DNA from: CAG-170 sp022779365
GTDB lineage: Bacteria; Bacillota; Clostridia; Oscillospirales; Oscillospiraceae
DNA length: 64,000 nucleotides
Direction: 5' to 3'
Assembly (NCBI GenBank): GCA_022779365.1
Contig: JALFSI010000050.1
Span: forward strand, 49,885 to 113,884
The notes beneath the pieces were generated by a model that had not been told where the DNA came from, ran no database searches, and saw only the letters and a program-made list of their open reading frames with translations. Shown piece after piece: positions 25,017 to 32,884 of the stretch. The position numbers and the translations under genes were made by a program. Position 1 is the first letter of the stretch, and every line of letters starts with the position of its first letter.

Positions 25017-25162
25017 GGAATCAGAAATAGAATGCTGTGGGATTCTGATGCATTCTGTAATCTGCTGCGCAGGTTATGTAAAGGAAATGTTACCCAATTT
25101 TCACTACAATTTAACCAGTGCAAAACACGTCAGAAAATTAAGAAAAAATAAGAAGGAAGCAC

Positions 25163-25191
25163 TTGAAAATCCCTTTTGCGTCTGCTAACAT
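25163..25191 (+). promoter_or_regulatory. Promoter of the MBOAT-DHHW operon
   Basis: TTGAAA at 25163-25168, 17 bp, TAACAT at 25186-25191, 45 bp before the start codon. Confidence 0.55.
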
Positions 25192-25235
25192 AATGAATGT
25201 TCTTATGTAAATCATGTATGTTACGGAGTGCTATC

Positions 25236-26645
25236 ATGGTCTTTTCCAGCCTCACATTTTTGTTTTTATTCCTGCCGCTTGTGCTGCTTTTATATTATAT
25301 TCTCCCAGGCATCCGCGCGAAAAATATCCTGCTGCTCATTGCGAGCCTGCTGTTTTACGCCTGGGGTGAGCCGGTGTATGTGTTTTTGATGGTCGCCACG
25401 GCGCTCATCAACTGGGCATTCGGGCTGCTGATGGAGCGCGGACATAAGGGGCTCTGGTGCACGCTCGCGGTCGTGTTCGACCTCGGCTGCCTCGTTGTGT
25501 TCAAGTACACGGGCTTTCTGGTGGAAAATCTCAACGCACTGTTTTCGCTTTCGCTTCCCGTGCCGCAGATCGCGCTGCCGATCGGCATTTCGTTCTACAC
25601 GTTCCAGATCCTCTCGTATGTCGTGGACGTGAAGCGCGGCTCGGTCGCGGTGCAGCACTCGTTTGCGCGGTTTTTGCTGTATGTGACGCTCTTCCCGCAG
25701 CTCATCGCGGGTCCCATCGTGCGCTACAGCGATGTGGAGGCGGAACTGACGGACCGCACCGTGGACGCACAAAGCGTTTTTTACGGGCTGTACCGCTTCT
25801 GCGTGGGTCTCGGCAAAAAGGTTTTGCTTGCTGACTACGCGGGCAGCGCCGCGTCCAAAATTCTGGACGGCACGCTCGCCGCGCAGACCACGCTCGGAAT
25901 GTGGTTCGGCGTGCTGATGTTCATGTTTGAGATTTATTTCGACTTCTCCGGCTACAGCGACATGGCGATCGGCATGGGGCGGATGTTCGGCTTCAAATAT
26001 CCCGAAAATTTCCGCCTGCCGTATACCGCCAAGTCCATCACTGATTTCTGGCGGCGCTGGCATATTTCCCTCAGCACGTTCTTCCGCGACTACGTCTACA
26101 TCCCGCTCGGCGGCAACCGGCGGCACGTCTACCTGAACCTCGCCATCGTCTGGACGCTGACGGGCTTGTGGCATGGCGCAAGCTGGAACTTTGTGCTTTG
26201 GGGCGTGTATTTCCTTGTGCTGCTCGTGCTCGAGCGCCTGCTGCGAAAGCCGATCGAGCACATCCCGAGGCTGCTGCGCCACGTCGGCACGCTGCTGCTG
26301 ATCTTGATTGGCTGGAATATTTTTTATTATACGGATACGTCGCGTTTGCTTGAGAGCTTCCGCGTGCTCTTCGGTGCGTCCGGCGTGGGCTTTACCGATC
26401 ACCAGACATCGATCCTGATGCTCAACTCCATGCCGCTGGCGGTGCTGTGCGCGATCTGCTGCACGCCGCTGCCGCGCATTCTCGGCGCGTCGCTGTCTGT
26501 TCTGTGCGCAACTGACGGACGCGTCAGCGTCCGGCAATACCTGTTTTCCATTGGGATGTACGTCATTTCCATCGCACTGTTCGTACTCAGCGTCATCTCG
26601 CTGACCGGCTCGTCGTTTAACGCATTCTTGTATTTCCGATTCTGA
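25236..26645 (+). CDS. MBOAT-family O-acyltransferase (AlgI/DltB-like)
   Basis: A 469-residue multi-span membrane protein starting MVFSSLTFLFLFLPLVLLLY. The MBOAT core is clear: SFYTFQILSYVVDVKRG, LTFFPQLIAGPI-like LFPQLIAGPIVRYSD, FDFSGYSDMAIGMGRMFGF, FWRRWHISLSTFFRDYVYIP and the catalytic-His region LTGLWHGASWNFVLWG. AlgI-type enzymes pass acetyl groups across the membrane for O-acetylation of exopolymers or wall glycans. I chose the ATG at 25236 (CGGAGTG upstream) rather than a longer in-frame start at 25197. The next gene, 15 bp on, is the expected DHHW partner. Confidence 0.93.
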   Translation: MVFSSLTFLFLFLPLVLLLYYILPGIRAKNILLLIASLLFYAWGEPVYVFLMVATALINWAFGLLMERGHKGLWCTLAVVFDLGCLVVFKYTGFLVENLNALFSLSLPVPQIALPIGISFYTFQILSYVVDVKRGSVAVQHSFARFLLYVTLFPQLIAGPIVRYSDVEAELTDRTVDAQSVFYGLYRFCVGLGKKVLLADYAGSAASKILDGTLAAQTTLGMWFGVLMFMFEIYFDFSGYSDMAIGMGRMFGFKYPENFRLPYTAKSITDFWRRWHISLSTFFRDYVYIPLGGNRRHVYLNLAIVWTLTGLWHGASWNFVLWGVYFLVLLVLERLLRKPIEHIPRLLRHVGTLLLILIGWNIFYYTDTSRLLESFRVLFGASGVGFTDHQTSILMLNSMPLAVLCAICCTPLPRILGASLSVLCATDGRVSVRQYLFSIGMYVISIALFVLSVISLTGSSFNAFLYFRF

Positions 26646-26660
26646 AAGGGGCGTGCGGAC

Positions 26661-28112
26661 ATGAAAAAATTCCATATCGTCCTGTTATCTCTTACGCTGG
26701 CGGCGGTCTTGTGCGTGACGGGGCTGTCACTGTTCGGAAAAGACCCGACGTTTTCTGCCTCCGAAAACCGCAAGCTCGCGCAGCGTCCGAGGTTTACGCT
26801 CTCATCGCTGCTGGACGGCAGCTTCATCTCTGCTTTTGAAGCGTATTACTCCGACACCTTCCCGGGGCGGGAAAAAATGCTGGAGCTGAACCGTTCGCTT
26901 AATAAATTCTACTACTACTCCGGCACGTCGGAGGAGGACAGTGTGCTTGTGATCGGCGGCAGCACCGGCGCGGAAAACGGCGGCGAGTCGCTGCACGATG
27001 TTCAAAAAGAGCAGGAGGCGCTGTCGCGGGCGGATGCGCCGGACGACACGGCGTCCGCTGACGAGCAAAAGCCGGAAACGCCCGCAACGGAGCAATTGCC
27101 TGATACGCCCGCTGTGCCCGATACGCCGGAAGCGCCTGCCGAGGAGCCGCCGCACATCGACACGCCGGATGAGAGCGAGGCGACCTACGCCGGAAATGTC
27201 GTAGTCGTCGGCACGCGCGCGATGGAGATCCCCACGGCGAGTGACGATCTGGTCGTCCGCTATGCGGGCGCGGTCAACAATCTCGCCGCAGCGCTTGGGA
27301 GCGAGGTGCGCACGTTCTCGCTCGTCACGCCGAACGGCGGCGAGTTCTACTCGCCGGAAAGTATGCACGAGGGTCTGCACAGTCAAAAGGCAATGATCGA
27401 CCTGTGCTATAAAAACCTCCAGTCCGGTGTCACGCCGGTGGACGCGTACAGCGCGCTGGCGCAGCATGTGGACGAATACCTCTATTTCCGCACCGACCAC
27501 CACTGGACGCAGCTCGGCGCGTACTACGCCTACACGAAATTCTGCGAAGCTGCCGGCTTTGAAGCCGAGCCGCTCGACGCGTTCGAGACAGGGGAGTACA
27601 CGAACTTTGTCGGCTCGATGTACACCTTCACCTCCGGCTATCCGCAGAGCCAGATCCTCAAGGATAACCCCGACACGCTGATATATTATCTGCCGATCTA
27701 TGAAACACACGCGAAGTACTACGCCGACGCGACACTTCAGAATGGCGTGCCCATCAGCGTGGTTTACACGAAGCTGGCGGACGAAACGACGAACAAGTAC
27801 CTCTGCTTCATCGGCGGTGACACGCCCGTCTGCGTGATCGAGTCCGCCGCCGAGGGCGGCGTGTGCATGGTGCTCAAGGAGTCCTACGGCAACGCCTTCG
27901 TTCCGTTCCTCACCAGCCATTACAGCAAGATCATCGTGGTCGATCCGCGCGAATTTAACCGCGACGGCAAGCCGTCGCTGGATATGGCATCGTTCGCCAA
28001 GGAACAGGGCGTGAACGATCTGCTCGTCATCAACTATCCCTATACGGTCAACAGCGTCTCCTACATTAACTGGCTCAACCGTCTTGTCGGCAAAGATCCG
28101 AATTGGCAGTAG
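26661..28112 (+). CDS. DHHW-family (AlgJ/AlgX-like) acetylation partner protein
   Basis: A 483-residue protein with one N-terminal membrane anchor (FHIVLLSLTLAAVLCVTGL) and an extracytoplasmic domain. FRTDHHWTQLGAYYAYTKFC contains D279-H280-H281-W282, the family motif; AlgX/AlgJ relatives are SGNH-like O-acetyltransferases fed by the MBOAT protein. An acidic, proline-rich low-complexity stretch (EQKPETPATEQLPDTPAVPD and onward, residues ~133-177) separates the N-terminal part from the catalytic core and looks like an inserted linker. AAAGGGGCG precedes the ATG. With the MBOAT gene it forms a two-gene operon, probably for O-acetylation of a surface polymer, which cannot be named. Confidence 0.88.
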   Translation: MKKFHIVLLSLTLAAVLCVTGLSLFGKDPTFSASENRKLAQRPRFTLSSLLDGSFISAFEAYYSDTFPGREKMLELNRSLNKFYYYSGTSEEDSVLVIGGSTGAENGGESLHDVQKEQEALSRADAPDDTASADEQKPETPATEQLPDTPAVPDTPEAPAEEPPHIDTPDESEATYAGNVVVVGTRAMEIPTASDDLVVRYAGAVNNLAAALGSEVRTFSLVTPNGGEFYSPESMHEGLHSQKAMIDLCYKNLQSGVTPVDAYSALAQHVDEYLYFRTDHHWTQLGAYYAYTKFCEAAGFEAEPLDAFETGEYTNFVGSMYTFTSGYPQSQILKDNPDTLIYYLPIYETHAKYYADATLQNGVPISVVYTKLADETTNKYLCFIGGDTPVCVIESAAEGGVCMVLKESYGNAFVPFLTSHYSKIIVVDPREFNRDGKPSLDMASFAKEQGVNDLLVINYPYTVNSVSYINWLNRLVGKDPNWQ

Positions 28113-28115
28113 ATC

Positions 28116-28155
28116 AAAGCCTCGCCTGTTCAAAATGAACAGGCGGGGCTTTTTT
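28116..28155 (+). terminator. Terminator of the MBOAT-DHHW operon
   Basis: A 16-bp stem with one G-U pair (28116-28131 with 28137-28152, loop AAAAT) and T6. Confidence 0.92.
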
Positions 28156-28185
28156 GCGCATAAGCTATGGGCAGTTCTTATCGAG

Positions 28186-28296
28186 GCGTAGGGGAGGGGC
28201 TCTGCCCCTCCCGTGGTGTACGACTGTTTTCGCCGGAGGGCTTCGTAAAAACGGAAATGCCTGCTGCGCGGGAGGGGCAGAGCCCCTCCCCTACGC
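28186..28296. repeat. 28-bp perfect inverted repeat with 55-bp centre (MITE-like)
   Basis: Left arm 28186-28213 (begins GCGTAGGGGAGGGG) and right arm 28269-28296 (ends CCCCTCCCCTACGC) are exact reverse complements. Each arm can also fold on itself (GGAGGGGC-TCT-GCCCCTCC). The centre has no coding potential. No clear target-site duplication is visible. It could be a miniature non-autonomous element or a REP-like unit. Confidence 0.7.
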
Positions 28297-28316
28297 ATTA
28301 CTTGTGGATTTGCGTA

Positions 28317-28346
28317 AAAGGGGAGCGGCACATAAGTGCCGCTCCC
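28317..28346 (-). terminator. Terminator of the Ser/Thr kinase gene
   Basis: An 11-bp perfect stem (28321-28331 with 28336-28346, loop ATAA), with a short T run on the minus-strand side just after the stop. Confidence 0.8.
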
Positions 28347-28350
28347 AATT

Positions 28351-31080
28351 TCATGATTCAGTGACTGTGATGTCCTGCTTGACGAGCGCGAGCCCGTTGA
28401 AGTAGATCTCGAACGTGTACTCGCCAGCCTTCTTGACCGGGCGCGGGAACGCGCCGACGCAGAGGTTATCCTTCCACATCTCGTTCCAGACCGCGCTGGT
28501 GACCGCAGCGTCCACGATCGCGCCGTCCTTATCGCGGATGACCATGACGATGCTGATCTCCTCAGCACTGTCCTCCAGCGTACCCACGCCCTGTACGGCG
28601 AAGGCGAGCGTCTCGGTCGTTTTGAACGTCGAGGCTGGCGTTGCGAGGTCGAGAACCGTCCAATCGTCCTTATCCGGCTCTTTATACAGCCCGATGTAGC
28701 CGCTTTGCAGCCCGTGGGCGTGATAGTTGCCGGTCTCGGGCGTGGTCAGCTCGGCGGTCGTCGTGCCGTCCAGCACGTCGCCGTTGGCAAGCTCAAGTGT
28801 GACGGTGTAATCAGTCTCGGGGATGAGCTGCGCAGCCTTCACGGTGCAGCTTTCCTTCTTTTCCGTCTCAAAGACGAGGGCGGAATCCTCCGCCGCGCCC
28901 TTCGGCGCGACCTTCACGATCCAGCCGATGTCCTCATTGCCGCCCGTGCTCATCCAGCTAATGGTGTAGTCGCCGCTGTCGGTCTCCGTGACCTTCAGCT
29001 CCGTAACGCTCGTAACCGTGGGGACGATCGTCAGCGTGCCGTCCATCAGCATGGTCGGCGCAGAGATGGTGATGGTGTAGGTCATGCCGGACGTCAGATT
29101 TTCAAACGTCACATTCGGCGACTCGACTGTCTGTTCATCGGTGCTTCCGTCCTCACCCTCGATGCGCACTGTCCAGTGCTCCGGCGCTTCGCCGGTGTAG
29201 GTCCAGGACAAGATCGCGCTCGACGAGGACAGAGCGACTGTCGATTTTTCAATATCGACCGTCGGCACGGTGGAGTAGCTTGCCTGCGTTGTGCCTGTCA
29301 GGTGCGTGTTCTCCGGCGGCAGGAGGATGAAGGTGTACTCCTTGCCGGATTCCAGATTGGCGATGACAGTGCTGTGACCGGCAAATGTCGCAGTCTTTGC
29401 GTCCACACCCTCGGCGGCGTAGGAAACGGACCACTCGCCGGGGTCAGGACCGTTGAGCGTCAGGTTGACCTCGACCTGCGTCAGCGCCACGGGCGTGACG
29501 GTGAAGCTCAGGATCTCCGTCTCGGCGACCGTGGTCGCGCGCGTGACGTAAGTACCTGTGATCTTCTTGTCATTCGCAGCGATGGCGGTGATGGTGTACT
29601 GTGTGCCGGGGACTAGCCCGGTGAACACATTCTGCTCGCCGCGCACATACGGCGCGCGGAAGCTGTTGCCGTAGGCGTCGGCGCAGGTGATCTCAAGTGC
29701 GCCGTCCTTCTCGCGCGAATCGACCTGCACGGTGATGCTGGTCGTGGAGGTGTCGATGAGCTGAATGTCACTGACGTGTACGCTCGACGGGGCGATGACG
29801 AAGAAATACACCAGCGCGGCGGCGATGACTGCCAGAATGCCCACCAGCACCAACCCGAGGCTCTTGCCGCGGCGACGCTTGCGCACCGGCTTTTTGGCGG
29901 CGGTTTTTTTCGGCGCGTCCGCATCCGCGGCTTCCGCCTCTTCATCTGGCTCGTCCGGCTCTTCTTCCTCATCCGGCTCGTTTTCCATCTCACGGTGGAC
30001 GGAGTCGATGATGGCGTTCAACATATCGGTATCGGGGGAGAAGCTCTGCTTGAAATCCTCCGGCAGCGCGTCAGCGTCGGCGAACTGCACCGGCTCGATC
30101 TCCTCATCCTCCGGCGTGGGCAAAACGGTCTCGCCGTCGGTCACGATGGGCGGCACGATGGGCGTGTCCTCCACCTGATTGCGCTTGACGTACTCCACCA
30201 GCTCCTGCCGCAGCTCCTCCGGGGACTGATAGCGGTCCTCCGGCTTGAAGGCGCAGGCTTTGAGAAGAATGGCGGTCAGCTCATAGTCGGCGTAGAGCGG
30301 CGCGGGCAGCTCTTCGCCGGTGATGCGGCGGCGGTCAGCCGCCTTGGCGGACGTTTTTTCATCCTCAAACGGTGCATGATTGCCGTTAAAGATGCGGTAG
30401 AGGATGAGACCGACGGAGTAAATATCCGTGGTCGGCTCGATGCTGCCCACGAGATCGAACAGCTCCGGCGCGGAGTAGGAGCTGAGCATATGCTCCGGCA
30501 TGGAGCAGTATTTCAGCTCGTCGATCTTGGCGATGCCGAGGTCGCCCAGCACGAAATGCCCCTGCTGATTGAGGTAGACATTTGACGGCTTGACGTCCCG
30601 GTGGATCAGCCCCGCCTCGCGTAGGTCGCTCAGCGCGGCGCACAGGTCGAGCCCGAGATTCACCGCGCACAGGTGCGTCATCGGCGTCTCGTCGAGATAG
30701 TCCAGCAGCGTTTTGCGGTTCTCCGCCAGCAGGTACACGTCGTAGCCGACGGCGTTTTCCTTCGGCGCGATCTGATAGCTGCGGTAGCTCTCGATGTTCG
30801 CGCTGGCGGACAGCGTTTCCAGCAGCTCCAGCTCCGTCTGGTAGTCGGAAACGACCTGCTCGTAATATTTCTGCGCTTCCTCGTTGTTCGCCGCCGCGCC
30901 GGTGTAGAGCAGAGCGTCTACCTGCTTCTGCGATTCCGGCACGGAGATGTGCTTGAGAATATAGGTCGTATTTGTCTTGGTGCTGCGCACAACGTACACC
31001 GACGTCCCGCCGCGGACGCTGAGGCACTTGACCACTTCCATATTGGAAAGCAGCGGCGCAATGAGTTTGAGTTCCGGCAA
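28351..31080 (-). CDS. Membrane Ser/Thr protein kinase with extracellular fibronectin-like region
   Basis: A 909-residue single-pass protein. The cytoplasmic kinase (~1-290) has a Gly loop SVRGGTSVYVV, Lys in YILKHI, catalytic HRDVKPSN (~159-166), DLG in place of DFG (GDLGIAK, ~176) and SAPEL. A juxtamembrane acidic then basic stretch (DEEEEPDEPDEEAEAADAD ... KKPVRKRRRGKS) precedes the span LGLVLVGILAVIAAALVYFF (~404-425). Outside are four to five Ig/fibronectin-like repeats, not the PASTA domains of PrkC. I read the start as TTG at 31080 because AAAGGAGG lies 8 nt upstream; a GTG at 31137 has no site. The signal sensed is unknown. Confidence 0.87.
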   Translation of the reverse strand: MPELKLIAPLLSNMEVVKCLSVRGGTSVYVVRSTKTNTTYILKHISVPESQKQVDALLYTGAAANNEEAQKYYEQVVSDYQTELELLETLSASANIESYRSYQIAPKENAVGYDVYLLAENRKTLLDYLDETPMTHLCAVNLGLDLCAALSDLREAGLIHRDVKPSNVYLNQQGHFVLGDLGIAKIDELKYCSMPEHMLSSYSAPELFDLVGSIEPTTDIYSVGLILYRIFNGNHAPFEDEKTSAKAADRRRITGEELPAPLYADYELTAILLKACAFKPEDRYQSPEELRQELVEYVKRNQVEDTPIVPPIVTDGETVLPTPEDEEIEPVQFADADALPEDFKQSFSPDTDMLNAIIDSVHREMENEPDEEEEPDEPDEEAEAADADAPKKTAAKKPVRKRRRGKSLGLVLVGILAVIAAALVYFFVIAPSSVHVSDIQLIDTSTTSITVQVDSREKDGALEITCADAYGNSFRAPYVRGEQNVFTGLVPGTQYTITAIAANDKKITGTYVTRATTVAETEILSFTVTPVALTQVEVNLTLNGPDPGEWSVSYAAEGVDAKTATFAGHSTVIANLESGKEYTFILLPPENTHLTGTTQASYSTVPTVDIEKSTVALSSSSAILSWTYTGEAPEHWTVRIEGEDGSTDEQTVESPNVTFENLTSGMTYTITISAPTMLMDGTLTIVPTVTSVTELKVTETDSGDYTISWMSTGGNEDIGWIVKVAPKGAAEDSALVFETEKKESCTVKAAQLIPETDYTVTLELANGDVLDGTTTAELTTPETGNYHAHGLQSGYIGLYKEPDKDDWTVLDLATPASTFKTTETLAFAVQGVGTLEDSAEEISIVMVIRDKDGAIVDAAVTSAVWNEMWKDNLCVGAFPRPVKKAGEYTFEIYFNGLALVKQDITVTES

Positions 31081-31162
31081 ATACTTCGCCTCCTTTGGAT
31101 CAGCCGCACGCGCGGCTGCGTCTGGGTGGAGGGGCACAAGCGCCCAAATTCCACTCTGTCCT

Positions 31163-31191
31163 ATTCTAGGACATTTTTAGAAAAAATGCAA
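31163..31191 (-). promoter_or_regulatory. Promoter of the kinase gene
   Basis: On the minus strand TTGCAT (31186-31191), 17 bp, TAGAAT (31163-31168). It is back-to-back with the promoter of the zinc-ribbon gene, leaving 22 bp between the two -35 boxes. Confidence 0.65.
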
Positions 31192-31213
31192 TACAATATG
31201 TTGTGCTTTCTAC

Positions 31214-31242
31214 TTGGAATATTCGACAAGTTGTGCTATAAT
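31214..31242 (+). promoter_or_regulatory. Promoter of the zinc-ribbon/Big2 gene
   Basis: TTGGAA at 31214-31219, 17 bp, perfect TATAAT at 31237-31242. The leader to the start codon is about 110 nt. Confidence 0.75.
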
Positions 31243-31361
31243 GCCTCGTATAAGGCGTGGTGCGCGCATTTGCAGCCGCATTGCGCCCGTGCAACACGAT
31301 TGTGCATACCCGCGCGCGGCGGATTTTTGCCGCGGCAGGCGGGTCCTGAACGGAGGTTTCT

Positions 31362-32681
31362 ATGAAATTAAAGACTTGCGAATATTGCGGTCTGGAGTTT
31401 TCTGCCGAGCTGACGCACTGCCCGCTCTGCGGGCGTGCCGCGCCCACCGCGCCGAAGACTGCGGCAGAGGATGACTCGCCGAGCGCTCCGAAGACCGCGC
31501 CCGCACCGCAGGGGCAGGGGAAATGGCTCAAGAAAAAGGGCGGCAAATACGCGGCAAAGCACGCGCCCGCTGCGCAGGCGAAGGGCGGTAATGTATACTC
31601 CGTGCCCAAGTGGGTGATGATCCTGCTGTGCTCGGTGCTGGCACTGCTGGTCATCGCGGGCGCGCTGTTTGCGTTTTACAACATCGGCTATTTTGGCGAG
31701 CCGGTCTCCATGCTGGCCCTCTTTGGGCGCACGGAGCAGACGGTGACGCAGACGGACGCGACCGCCGAGACCGCGCAGCCGGAGACGACCGCGCCTGCCG
31801 AGGAGACCAAGACCCCGACGGCGGCGGACTACATGAACGAAGAGGATTATCAGCAGCAGGCGGACCAGCAGCCTGCCGTCGAGCGCGCGATCCCGTGTAC
31901 GGCGCTCTCGCTCGGCAGCACGAGCGTGACATTTGAGGAAGCGGAGCAGTTTTACAACATGACTGTCCAGCTCACGCCTGCCGACTGCACGCAGGAGGTC
32001 GTTTACACCTCCGCTGACGAATCCATCGCCACCGTCAACTCCAACGGCAAGATCGTCGCCGTATCGGGCGGCGCAACGGAGATCACCGTCACCTGCGGCG
32101 AGCAGAGCGCGGCGTGCCTCGTCACCTGCGATTTTACGCTGGCAGCCGGGGAGCAGCCGCCCGCCGAGCCGCCGGTGCTCAACAATACGGATATGTCCTT
32201 CTTCACGCCCGGCGAGCAGTATCAGCTCAAGGTGCTGAATCTGGAGGATGGGACGGACGTTACGTTCGCGAGCTCTGACAGCAGCGTCGCGTCTGTCGGT
32301 GCGGACGGCACGGTCACGGCAAAGGGTATCGGCACGGCGACCGTCACCGCAACGGTGGCGCTGGACGAGCCGGTGTCGCTTGAGTGCATCGTCCGCTGCC
32401 GTCTGGAGAATTCGGCGGAGAGCGCCGAGCCTGCCGATCCAAACTGCACCATCAGCCATTCGGATGTGACGATGTCCATCCTCGGCGAATATTTCCGCCT
32501 GAGCCTGCGCGACTCGAATGATGAGCGCGTGTCCGGGCTGACGTGGCGCTCGTCGGATACGTCGGTGTGCACCGTGGACGAAAAGGGTACGGTCTATGCC
32601 GTCGGCAGCGGCACGGCAACCGTTTCCACCACCTACGGCGGCACGACCTACGAATGCATCGTCCGCTGTAGAATAGGATAA
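31362..32681 (+). CDS. Zinc-ribbon membrane protein with three extracellular Big2 domains
   Basis: A 439-residue protein. It begins with a zinc ribbon CEYC-x10-CPLC (Cys6, 9, 20, 23), then a Pro/Ala/Lys-rich cytoplasmic linker, one membrane span WVMILLCSVLALLVIAGALF (~83-105) and a Thr/Glu-rich stalk. Three bacterial Ig-like (Big2) repeats follow at roughly 180-260, 270-350 and 360-439, each with the signature SxDxSVATVxxxGxVxAxGxGxATVT (for example SADESIATVNSNGKIVAVSG). AACGGAGGTTTCT precedes the ATG. It is divergent from the kinase gene and mirrors its topology. No enzymatic domain is present, so a structural or signalling-partner role is inferred only. Confidence 0.87.
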   Translation: MKLKTCEYCGLEFSAELTHCPLCGRAAPTAPKTAAEDDSPSAPKTAPAPQGQGKWLKKKGGKYAAKHAPAAQAKGGNVYSVPKWVMILLCSVLALLVIAGALFAFYNIGYFGEPVSMLALFGRTEQTVTQTDATAETAQPETTAPAEETKTPTAADYMNEEDYQQQADQQPAVERAIPCTALSLGSTSVTFEEAEQFYNMTVQLTPADCTQEVVYTSADESIATVNSNGKIVAVSGGATEITVTCGEQSAACLVTCDFTLAAGEQPPAEPPVLNNTDMSFFTPGEQYQLKVLNLEDGTDVTFASSDSSVASVGADGTVTAKGIGTATVTATVALDEPVSLECIVRCRLENSAESAEPADPNCTISHSDVTMSILGEYFRLSLRDSNDERVSGLTWRSSDTSVCTVDEKGTVYAVGSGTATVSTTYGGTTYECIVRCRIG

Positions 32682-32694
32682 GCGATTATAAATC

Positions 32695-32729
32695 ATGGAG
32701 CGTATCGGTGTCGATACGCTCCATTTCTT
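32695..32729 (+). terminator. Terminator of the zinc-ribbon/Big2 gene
   Basis: A perfect 13-bp stem (32695-32707 with 32712-32724, loop GTGT) followed by TTCTTA. Confidence 0.85.
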
Positions 32730-32734
32730 ATGTG

Positions 32735-32834
32735 CTTGGCTCTCCCAAAGGGAGAGCCAAGAGGCGCAGAGCTTTGCACGAATCTCAGTGCAAGCCCGCT
32801 CAACTGAAAACCAAGCGAAGCGGTTTTCGGTTGA
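32735..32834. repeat. Run of intergenic stem-loops before the PFOR terminator
   Basis: CTTGGCTCTCCC/GGGAGAGCCAAG (32735-32761), a weaker TTGCAC/GTGCAA (32774-32793) and a 13-bp stem with GAAAACC/GGTTTTC core and loop AAGCGAAGC (32800-32834). The last unit closely resembles one at 55202-55236. Confidence 0.75.
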
Positions 32835-32835
32835 A

Positions 32836-32866
32836 AAGAACTCCCCGGCTACGCCGGGGAGTTCTT
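32836..32866 (-). terminator. Terminator of the PFOR gene
   Basis: A perfect 14-bp stem (32836-32849 with 32853-32866, loop TAC), with a T-rich stretch on the minus-strand side. Confidence 0.85.
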
Positions 32867-32884
32867 CATAGGAGGTAATGATGC

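Noticed and set aside
24979..25188. A 69-codon frame between the DeoR and MBOAT genes
   Set aside because: It overlaps the DeoR promoter, has no ribosome site, and runs through the AT-rich promoter region of the next operon.
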